Below are positions 24,919 through 30,725 of a stretch of 30,725 nucleotides of DNA, one piece after another. This stretch comes from Pseudomonadota bacterium (GTDB taxonomy: Bacteria; Pseudomonadota; Alphaproteobacteria; Micropepsales; Micropepsaceae), in NCBI GenBank assembly GCA_021808875.1, contig JAKBAU010000011.1, forward strand, positions 1 to 30,725, given 5' to 3'. A program made the position numbers and the translations under genes. The first letter of the stretch is position 1; every line of letters begins with the position of its first letter. A model generated the notes under the pieces. It was not told the origin of the DNA. It saw nothing but the letters and a program-made list of their open reading frames with translations, and ran no database searches.

Positions 24919-26280
24919 ATGGATAATCTAAACATCATCGACCAATTTATGCAGATTTTCAGCCGCTACATCGACAGCGGATTCGGACTGCTGAACGGCG
25001 ATGTGGTTGGGCTCACCTCCATTCTGATTGGCATCGACATCACCCTCGCCGGGTTGTTCTGGGCACTCGACCATGAGGGCGATGTGCTCGCCCGGCTGAT
25101 CAAGAAGGTGCTCTACGTCGGCGTCTTTGCCTACATTATCGATAATTTCCAAAGCCTCGCCACCATCATCTTCAATTCCTTTTCGACGATGGGGCTCAAC
25201 GCCACGGGAACGGGTCTGACTGCCGCCGATCTTCTGCTGCCTGGCAGGCTCGCCAGCACCGGTTTCACGGCGGCGTATCCGCTGCTGCAGCAGGCGGGCT
25301 CGCTGATCGGGCTGACCACACTCGTTACTCATTTCGTGACGATCGTGGTTCTGCTCCTCGCCTGGTTCATCGTTATCATCTCGTTTTTCATTCTGGCAGT
25401 GCAGCTCTTCATCACCGTGCTCGAATATAAGCTGACGACGCTCGCAGGTTTCGTGTTGGTGCCCTTCGCGCTATGGAACAAGACATCATTCCTGGCCGAG
25501 CGGGTACTCGGCAACGTCGTTTCCTCCGCCATAAAAGTGATGGTGCTGGCTGTCATTATCGGCATCGGCAGCACGCTATTCGGCACTTTTACGAGTGCCG
25601 GACAGGGGCAGGAGCCGAGCCTGGCGGAAGCCATGTCGCTCGTGCTCGCTGCCATCACCTTGCTGGGCCTAGGCATTTTCGGTCCCGCCATCGCCACGGG
25701 CCTGGTTTCAGGCGCGCCACAGCTCGGCGCTGGTGCGGCGATCGGCACCGTGGGTGCTGCGGCCGGCGCCATGTTGCTGACCGGTGGCGCTGCCGTGGGC
25801 GGTGCTCGTTTGTTGGGTGCTGCTGGTGCCGGTGGTCTCGCCGCGGTCCGAGCCGGTACGGCAATGGGTGCAGCGGCTTCGACCGCCTATGGGCTGGGCC
25901 AGGCGACATCAGGTGCTTCCGGCATAGAAGGTGTTGCGGCCGGCCTTGGTGGTGTGGCGCGAGCCGGTGGTGGTGCAGTGATGCAACGCGCGCGTGCCGT
26001 CGGCCAGCGCGCCAGTGGCTCATTGGCTGAAAGTGCCGAGGCAGGGAGGCAGGCTGCGTGGCGCGCGACCGGCGGCCAGACGTCGGGCAATTCGACAGCA
26101 AATGTGGCGAATAGCGCCGGGCCGGCGAGCAACAGCCCATCCACGCAGCCTGCCTGGGCGCGGCAACTGCAATCTGCACAGCGTTCCCGTCATCACCGCC
26201 AGGCTACCGCCCAAGCCATCAAAGAGGGCGATCGCCCAGGCGCGCCCGCCAATCCTGATCTCGACGGAGGGGAGACATAA
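24919..26280 (+). CDS. trbL: TrbL, VirB6-like polytopic membrane protein
   Basis: This 453-aa inner-membrane channel component opens with MDNLNIIDQFMQIFSRYIDSGFG, well conserved in TrbL. It has several membrane helices (to about residue 270), an Ala/Gly-rich stretch and a polar, probably disordered C-terminus. I prefer ATG 24919 (GAGGGCG upstream). ATG 24889, overlapping the trbJ stop, adds ten charged residues and is a possible alternative start. Confidence 0.9.
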   Translation: MDNLNIIDQFMQIFSRYIDSGFGLLNGDVVGLTSILIGIDITLAGLFWALDHEGDVLARLIKKVLYVGVFAYIIDNFQSLATIIFNSFSTMGLNATGTGLTAADLLLPGRLASTGFTAAYPLLQQAGSLIGLTTLVTHFVTIVVLLLAWFIVIISFFILAVQLFITVLEYKLTTLAGFVLVPFALWNKTSFLAERVLGNVVSSAIKVMVLAVIIGIGSTLFGTFTSAGQGQEPSLAEAMSLVLAAITLLGLGIFGPAIATGLVSGAPQLGAGAAIGTVGAAAGAMLLTGGAAVGGARLLGAAGAGGLAAVRAGTAMGAAASTAYGLGQATSGASGIEGVAAGLGGVARAGGGAVMQRARAVGQRASGSLAESAEAGRQAAWRATGGQTSGNSTANVANSAGPASNSPSTQPAWARQLQSAQRSRHHRQATAQAIKEGDRPGAPANPDLDGGET

Positions 26281-26285
26281 TCGTC

Positions 26286-26981
26286 ATGATTTTTAAGCGA
26301 ACACTTCAACGCTATGGACGCACACCGGAGCCGGCCACACCCTATCAGCGTGCCGGGCAGCTCTGGGATGAGCGTATCGGCTCCGCCCGAGTCCAGGCCC
26401 GCAACTGGCGCCTCATGGCGTTCGGTTCTCTGGCACTTTCGATTGGCCTGGCCTCGGGACTTATCTGGCAGTCGGCGCGAAGCCGCGTCACCCCATTTGT
26501 CGTCGAGGTGGACAAGCTGGGCGAGGTCCAAGCAATCGCGCCGGCCATCCAGAATTACCAGCCGAATGACGCGCAAATCGCGTGGTTTCTGGCGCGCTTC
26601 ATCACCGATGTTCGTTCCTTGCCGATCGACCCCGTACTCGTGCGCAAGGACTGGCTGGAGGCATATAATTTTGTGACCGGCCACGGCGCTGTTTTCCTCG
26701 ACGGCTACGCCGGCGCCAACGATCCGTTCAAGGCGATCGGCGATCGCAGTGTCTCGGTTGAGGTCACCAGCGTCGTGCGCGTTTCCGCAAGCTCCTTCCA
26801 GGTGAAATGGTCCGAGCAGAGCTACCAGCAGAACAGCCTCGTCTCGACCGAGAACTGGACCGCCATCCTCACCATCACGATCAAGCAGCCACAGACCGCC
26901 GACGTGCTGCGGAAAAACCCGCTCGGCCTTTATGTCGATGGCATCGCCTGGTCGCGCGAATTCGATCCCGCCACCCCATGA
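26286..26981 (+). CDS. trbF: TrbF, VirB8-like protein
   Basis: This 231-aa protein is an inner-membrane scaffold of the mating channel. A cytoplasmic N-terminus (PYQRAGQLWDERIGSARVQARNWR) is followed by one membrane helix (about 43-62) and a periplasmic VirB8-type domain with NSLVSTENWTAILTI. Length and order are normal. It lies 5 bp after trbL. Confidence 0.93.
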   Translation: MIFKRTLQRYGRTPEPATPYQRAGQLWDERIGSARVQARNWRLMAFGSLALSIGLASGLIWQSARSRVTPFVVEVDKLGEVQAIAPAIQNYQPNDAQIAWFLARFITDVRSLPIDPVLVRKDWLEAYNFVTGHGAVFLDGYAGANDPFKAIGDRSVSVEVTSVVRVSASSFQVKWSEQSYQQNSLVSTENWTAILTITIKQPQTADVLRKNPLGLYVDGIAWSREFDPATP

Positions 26982-26995
26982 AAGGAGATTGCGCC

Positions 26996-27988
26996 ATGCG
27001 CACCGTCCGTACAGCTCTTCTCATCTCCATCCCGGCCCTGATGCTCACCGCATGCGCAGGCAAAACACCACCGCCCGCGATCAGCTACGACAGCAATGAT
27101 TTTAAGCCAGCGGCCGTCGAGCCCGATCCACCGAAGCCAGTGCAGATCGTCACCGTACCGCAGCCGCTGCCGCTCCCCGGCCAACTCATGCCACCGCCCT
27201 CGGCGCCGAGCGTTGCCGACAAGCGCCCGCCAACCCAGCGCGTCGATGCCGCCAACGAGGCTGCTCTGCTGGAGCCAACCAAATACGGCTACGTCAACGC
27301 GACCCAGGTTTACCCTTTTACCGAAGGCGCCCTCTATCGGGTCTACGCCGCACCGGAGCAGGTGACGGATATTGCTTTGCAACCAACCGAAAAACTTGTC
27401 TCCGTCGCAGCTGGCGACACGGTCCGTTGGGTGGTCGGCAACACCACGAGCGGGACGGGAGCCGCGGCTCAGGTGCATATACTGGTCAAACCCTTTGCAC
27501 CGGGCCTGACCACAAATCTTGTCATCATGACCGACCGGCGCAGCTACCATCTGGAGATGGACAGCACCGATCACACCTCGATGGCGGCAATCTCCTGGAC
27601 TTATCCAGATGATCAGCTTTTTGCTCTGCAGCAGCAGAACCAACAGGCGGACGCGGCGGCACCCGTTGCCGAAAATGTCGCGCTCGCCGATCTGCATTTC
27701 CGCTACGCGATCACTGGTGACAATCCGGCATGGCGGCCATTCCGGGCCTTCGATGATGGCAGCAAAGTCTATATCGAATTCCCCGACCGCATCGACCAGG
27801 GCGAGGCGCCGCCACTCTTCGTGGTAGGGCCGCAGGGCGATGATCAACTCGTCAACTATCGGGTCCGCGACAACTACTACATCGTCGACACCCTTTTCGC
27901 CGCGGCCGAATTGCGGATCGGTGAAAAGCCGCAACAGGTCGTGCGTATCAGCCGCATCGATGCAGCCGCGTCTGGCGCGGACGAGTAG
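26996..27988 (+). CDS. trbG: TrbG, VirB9-like lipoprotein
   Basis: This 330-aa component of the outer-membrane core complex has a lipoprotein signal with lipobox LTAC (Cys20) and a Pro-rich linker. The CagX/VirB9 domain follows, with TKYGYVNATQVYPFTEGALYRVYAAPEQ split across its beginning and YRVRDNYYIVDTLFAAAELRIG near the end. GGAGATT precedes the ATG at 26996. An in-frame ATG at 26978 overlapping trbF would add six residues. Confidence 0.92.
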   Translation: MRTVRTALLISIPALMLTACAGKTPPPAISYDSNDFKPAAVEPDPPKPVQIVTVPQPLPLPGQLMPPPSAPSVADKRPPTQRVDAANEAALLEPTKYGYVNATQVYPFTEGALYRVYAAPEQVTDIALQPTEKLVSVAAGDTVRWVVGNTTSGTGAAAQVHILVKPFAPGLTTNLVIMTDRRSYHLEMDSTDHTSMAAISWTYPDDQLFALQQQNQQADAAAPVAENVALADLHFRYAITGDNPAWRPFRAFDDGSKVYIEFPDRIDQGEAPPLFVVGPQGDDQLVNYRVRDNYYIVDTLFAAAELRIGEKPQQVVRISRIDAAASGADE

Positions 27989-28002
27989 GGGAGGGGCGTG
28001 TA

Positions 28003-29238
28003 GTGAGTGGTTCCATTCCCCCAAAACTTGATCCCGAAACCCTGGTGCTGAAAGCATCCCCCCGTCGCGTTGTCCGGTTCAAACGCAATCTGCTGATCGG
28101 CATCGCGACCATCGGCTGCGTCTCGATTGCAGGTGTTACGTGGGTGGCCCTCAAGGGCACCAATCTTCATGCCAATCTCGCTGGTGACAACCTTTACGAT
28201 ACCAACAACAACGCCGCGCCGAACGGGCTCGCGGGACTGCCCAGCAATTACGGTCAGATTCCGAAACCCAAAACCGTGCCGCAATTGGGACCGCCACTGC
28301 CAGGTGATCTCGGACCTCCGATCGTCGAGCGCGAGAAGCAACTCGGTCTTAACCCGGCCGGGTCCAACACGGAGGATGAAGCGGCCCGTGCCGAGAGATT
28401 GCGTCTCGCCCAGCAGGCCCAGCAAGCGAGCGAAGCCGGTGTCTTCTTCCAGCTCAACCAGCAGAGCGGCGGTGGGGCTGCAATGTCGGCATCGGCGGAA
28501 GCTTCAACTTCCGGAAACAACCCGCCCATCGCTTCGACGGGTGCGGATGCCGGCCATTTGAGCCTCGATCTCGCCAGCGATCAGAATGATCAGCAGCGCA
28601 AACTGGATGTCGTCAACCAGGATTCGGCCAATGACATCTACAATGATCACACGCTGCAGACCCCAGCCTCATCTTATGAGGTACTGGCGGGCACGGTCAT
28701 CGCTGCCAGCCTGATCACCGGTTTGAATTCCGATCTGCCGGGCGAGGTGACCGCGCAGGTAACGGAGAACGTGTATGATACCGTCACGGGCCGGATTCTG
28801 CTTGTTCCGCAAGGATCTCGTCTGGTAGGCAGCTACGACAGCGTCGTCGCCTTCGGCCAGAGCCGCGCACTGCTCGTCTGGCAGCGTATCATCATGCCGG
28901 ATGGTTCATCGGTTCAAATCGACAATCTGCCGGCGACCGATGCCGCCGGCTATGCAGGGCTCGAAGATGAGGTCGATTACCATACTTGGACGCTGCTCAA
29001 GGGCATTGCGATGTCTACACTACTTGGTGTTGGCACGCAGACCACGTTCGGCAGCAGCCAGAACAATCTCGTGCAGGCCATCGAGCAATCGACCCAGGAA
29101 AGTACCAACCAGGCCGGGCAGCGCATCGTTGAGAAAGATCTCAACATCCAGCCCACCATAACCGTCCGTCCTGGGTGGCCGCTCCGCGTGATCGTCAGCA
29201 AGGATCTCGTGCTGCGACCTTACCATGGGCAGGAGTGA
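28003..29238 (+). CDS. trbI: TrbI, VirB10-like protein
   Basis: This 411-aa protein spans the envelope and transmits energy from inner membrane to outer core complex. One membrane helix lies at about 29-51, then a long Gln/Ala/Pro-rich periplasmic linker and a C-terminal VirB10 domain with VLAGTVIAASLITGLNSDLPG, LLVPQGSRLVGSYDS and GWPLRVIVSKDLVL. It starts with GTG at 28003 after GAGGGGCG. Confidence 0.94.
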   Translation: MSGSIPPKLDPETLVLKASPRRVVRFKRNLLIGIATIGCVSIAGVTWVALKGTNLHANLAGDNLYDTNNNAAPNGLAGLPSNYGQIPKPKTVPQLGPPLPGDLGPPIVEREKQLGLNPAGSNTEDEAARAERLRLAQQAQQASEAGVFFQLNQQSGGGAAMSASAEASTSGNNPPIASTGADAGHLSLDLASDQNDQQRKLDVVNQDSANDIYNDHTLQTPASSYEVLAGTVIAASLITGLNSDLPGEVTAQVTENVYDTVTGRILLVPQGSRLVGSYDSVVAFGQSRALLVWQRIIMPDGSSVQIDNLPATDAAGYAGLEDEVDYHTWTLLKGIAMSTLLGVGTQTTFGSSQNNLVQAIEQSTQESTNQAGQRIVEKDLNIQPTITVRPGWPLRVIVSKDLVLRPYHGQE

Positions 29239-29249
29239 GGAGGTACGAT

Positions 29250-29558
29250 ATGCCCGAACTGAAACTAGGCAAGCTACCCGACCGCACGCCTGCGAAAATC
29301 ACGATTACAGTGCTTCCGGACCTGCACCGGGCGCTACAGCAATATGCGAGCGTTTATCGGACCACGTATGGAGAGGCTGAAGCCATATCCGAGCTGATTC
29401 CGTTCATGATTGGGGCCTTTCTCGAAAGCGACCGCGGCTTCGCCAAGGCTCGCAAGGATGGTTTGCCAGAGCCAACCAGCTCTTTTACCCGTGAGTCGGC
29501 GCGGCGGGGCCGCCGTGCGAGCTCCGCACCGCCGCCTACCGTGAATGAGGAGGCATAA
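29250..29558 (+). CDS. DUF2274 protein downstream of trbI
   Basis: This 102-aa protein opens MPELKLGKLPDRTPAKITIT, the signature of DUF2274, a small family found almost always just after trbI in this group of elements. Its function is unknown. The C-terminal 30 residues are Arg/Ser/Pro-rich. AGGAGGT precedes the ATG at 29250, and the gene lies 11 bp after trbI and 2 bp before the next gene. A role in pilus assembly or operon control is only inferred from position. Confidence 0.85.
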   Translation: MPELKLGKLPDRTPAKITITVLPDLHRALQQYASVYRTTYGEAEAISELIPFMIGAFLESDRGFAKARKDGLPEPTSSFTRESARRGRRASSAPPPTVNEEA

Positions 29559-29560
29559 AG

Positions 29561-29761
29561 ATGTTCGAGAACGCTATTCCCTTCGCGCAGCGCCTCACAT
29601 GCACCGTTGACGAGGCCTGCTCTGCAACAGGCCTTGGCCGAACGAAGCTTTATGAACTCATTGGAGACGGAAGTCTTGCAACAACCACGATTGGACGGAG
29701 GCGACTGGTCTTCGTGGATTCACTCCGGGCTCTTTTAGAGCCCGGGAACGCAGCAGCCTAA
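29561..29761 (+). CDS. Small HTH_17 / AlpA-like DNA-binding protein
   Basis: This 66-aa protein contains one excisionase-type helix-turn-helix: TVDEACSATGLGRTKLYELI followed by the wing GDGSLATTTIGRRRLVFVDSL. The strong GAGGAGG site before the ATG and the 2-bp gap show it is part of the trb operon. It is a second protein of this fold in the window, unlike the longer one at 434-706, and may regulate transfer genes or bind the nearby putative attachment site. Confidence 0.82.
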   Translation: MFENAIPFAQRLTCTVDEACSATGLGRTKLYELIGDGSLATTTIGRRRLVFVDSLRALLEPGNAAA

Positions 29762-29795
29762 TCTCTGCTTTCAAGTGGTGGGTAGGGGCAATTTT

Positions 29796-29832
29796 TCTTC
29801 ACTTCACAGTTAATCTTCACTTCGCCTATAGT
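29796..29832 (+). promoter_or_regulatory. Promoter and direct-repeat operator of the toxin-antitoxin pair
   Basis: TTCACA (29803-29808) and TATAGT (29827-29832) are separated by 18 bp. Two exact TCTTCACTTC copies (29796-29805 and 29814-29823), 18 bp apart, overlap this promoter, the usual layout for autorepression by an antitoxin complex. Confidence 0.55.
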
Positions 29833-29838
29833 GGGGCC

Positions 29839-30012
29839 ATGGAAGACCTAGATCTGCCCGGATTACCGACCGAAGCCGAGATCAACGCTGCTCTTGATGC
29901 GAGTGAGCGCGACTTGACGGCAGGGCGAGTTACCCCATTGAACGAATACATCCGGCGGGCGCGGGCCAAAATTGTGGCCCGCGACACAGCCAAACGCCAG
30001 GAACAGCATTAA
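29839..30012 (+). CDS. Antitoxin-like small protein, 57 aa
   Basis: This short acidic then basic helical protein begins MEDLDLPGLPTEAEINAALD and ends in an Arg/Lys-rich tail. Position, size and the tight 6-bp gap to a RelE/ParE-like gene mark it as the antitoxin that would neutralise the downstream toxin. I know no closer family. The start lies only 6 bases after the -10 box, so the mRNA may be leaderless; no Shine-Dalgarno site at a proper distance is seen, although GGGG lies just upstream. Confidence 0.7.
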   Translation: MEDLDLPGLPTEAEINAALDASERDLTAGRVTPLNEYIRRARAKIVARDTAKRQEQH

Positions 30013-30018
30013 ACCTGC

Positions 30019-30348
30019 ATGCTTGCCCTAACCAGGACGGCAGAGATTTTGCTCGACAGCCTTTTGGCCGATTACGAACGCAAAAATCGTGCCGAGGCCC
30101 AGCTTAAGCTTCTGAAAAATTTGGAAGAAGTGAGCGAAGAGGTGCTTTTTGGGAACCCCCGGTATCTTTCGGCCCCCCGGCCGTTCCCGCGCTTGGCTGC
30201 CCGTGGCTATAATTGGACGCTCCACGAAGACTACTGGTTCGCCTTTACAAAGGACGCAATACCGGCGATCGTCTATGTATTCTACGCAAGTGCGAGGATG
30301 CCCGGCCTGATCCAAATGGCCGAGAGAAAAGTCGCCCAATCGAAGTAA
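30019..30348 (+). CDS. RelE/ParE-superfamily toxin-like protein
   Basis: This 109-aa protein has two N-terminal helices (ALTRTAEILLDSLLADYERK and a KLLKNLEEVSEEV helix), then a beta region with YNWTLHEDYWFAFTKD and IPAIVYVFYASARMPGLI. The last segment fits the strand pair and basic active-site region of ParE/RelE toxins. Whether it targets ribosome-bound mRNA or gyrase cannot be told. Together with the preceding gene it forms a likely addiction module that helps keep the element in the population. It is the last gene before the putative element end. Confidence 0.7.
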   Translation: MLALTRTAEILLDSLLADYERKNRAEAQLKLLKNLEEVSEEVLFGNPRYLSAPRPFPRLAARGYNWTLHEDYWFAFTKDAIPAIVYVFYASARMPGLIQMAERKVAQSK

Positions 30349-30584
30349 TTGTCAGGCTATTCGAACCAATGCGTCCCTGGCCACCAAGATGTGGTATGAT
30401 GGCGGATGGATTGGCTCCCCGCGCCAGCCGGCACGAATTCGAATGGTTCGGGGGCATCCCGTTCCGCAAAATAGAATCGAACTCTTGCGGAGTTGCAACG
30501 AATTATTTTGGGGGCCTTAACGGGGGCCTCGCCGAAAATCGAATTCGAAAAAACCATTTTATTTCAAATGAATAGTTCATTGAA
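30349..30584. other. Gene-free terminal region with repeated words
   Basis: No convincing gene is present. GAATTCGA occurs at 30435-30442 and 30541-30548, and again at 30582-30589 touching the att candidate. GGGGGCCT is repeated directly at 30510-30517 and 30522-30529. AT-rich stretches separate them. This resembles the arm and accessory-site region next to an integrase attachment site. Confidence 0.4.
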
Positions 30585-30606
30585 TTCGATTCCCGCTACC
30601 GCTCCA
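30585..30606 (+). other. Candidate attachment site: tRNA-like 3' end fragment
   Basis: The stretch reads as a tRNA T-loop (TTCGATT), T-stem strand (CCCGC) and acceptor end TACCGCTCCA. It is closest to the 3' end of tRNA-Gly genes but lacks one C of the usual TACCCGCTCCA. No 5' part of a tRNA lies upstream. Such orphan 3' ends are left at the far side of elements integrated into tRNA genes. Confidence 0.42.
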
Positions 30607-30725
30607 GATACCGGTTTGGCGGCGCCCGCCAGAAGATGAAAAATCCATCATTTTATGGGATAAGGTCAGTCTCTGGTTGTCGAGGACCGTCCTTTTTGCA
30701 AGCAACCCCGGTCATGGGGGCCTGC
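30607..30725. other. Sequence after the att candidate, possibly chromosomal flank
   Basis: There are 119 bases with no recognisable gene. If the att candidate is real, this is host chromosome next to the integrated element. A very short palindrome followed by TTTTT lies near 30683-30697, too weak to call a terminator. Confidence 0.3.

Noticed and set aside
26930..28057. Long minus-strand open frame of 375 codons opposite trbG
   Set aside because: It is a shadow of the high-GC trbG gene: trbG has a clear lipobox, VirB9 motifs and ribosome site, whereas the reverse frame has no recognisable domain.
30213..30575. Plus-strand frame of 120 codons overlapping the toxin gene and running into the tail
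   Set aside because: It overlaps the toxin in another frame, has no domain, and extends over repeat-rich putative att DNA.
30500..30606. Complete tRNA gene at the element end
   Set aside because: Only the T-loop to acceptor end is present; no D-arm or anticodon arm lies upstream.
30683..30697. Rho-independent terminator
   Set aside because: The AGGAC-c-GTCCT palindrome leaves a one-base loop and cannot form a stable hairpin, although a T-run follows.
1..30725. CRISPR array or insertion sequence
   Set aside because: No regularly spaced repeats and no transposase-like protein or terminal inverted repeats were seen anywhere in the window.

Overview
The window is a segment of an integrative and conjugative element (ICE) from an alphaproteobacterium, most likely Rhizobiales-like. 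The evidence is a high-GC backbone carrying an RP4-type trb mating apparatus. It also has an RlxS/VirD2-like relaxase with a DUF3363-type C-terminus, a TraF-type S26 peptidase, a lytic transglycosylase and RdfS-like small helix-turn-helix proteins. This set and order resemble the ICEMlSym class of Mesorhizobium elements. The species cannot be read from the sequence.

Layout: (1) 1-1930, on +: a small unknown protein, an RdfS-like excisionase and the overlapping pair traF and lytic transglycosylase. (2) 1931-2378: a 448-bp gene-free stretch with inverted and direct repeats, the best place for an oriT and the relaxase promoter. (3) 2379-4367: the relaxase. (4) About 4.4-17.4 kb: a cargo island inserted between relaxase and coupling protein. 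It is visibly AT-richer in its right half and dominated by probable anti-phage genes. (5) 17584-29761: traG, a ribbon-helix-helix protein, trbBCDEJLFGI, DUF2274 and a small HTH gene, tightly packed and often overlapping. No trbK is seen between trbJ and trbL. (6) 29839-30348: a toxin-antitoxin pair. (7) 30349-30725: gene-free, with repeated GAATTCGA words and a 22-bp stretch resembling the 3' end of a tRNA gene, a candidate attachment site that would mark the element boundary.

The island has two blocks. On the minus strand are five co-directional genes: a 464-aa protein with a possible PD-(D/E)xK-like motif, an OLD-family ATPase/TOPRIM protein, an overlapping UvrD-like helicase (together Gabija-like), a DUF4238 protein and a membrane-anchored protein. 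Next is a CBASS locus: on + a CD-NTase, an E2-like protein without E1 or JAB partners (type II-short arrangement) and a patatin phospholipase effector. Divergent from it are a WYL-domain CapW-like regulator and a DUF5677 protein. The likely logic is a mobile element that transfers itself (relaxase, TraG, Trb pilus), controls its excision (RdfS-like HTH proteins), stabilises itself (toxin-antitoxin) and protects its host with at least two defence systems. The most novel parts are the extra genes around the OLD/UvrD pair and the DUF5677 gene in the capW operon.
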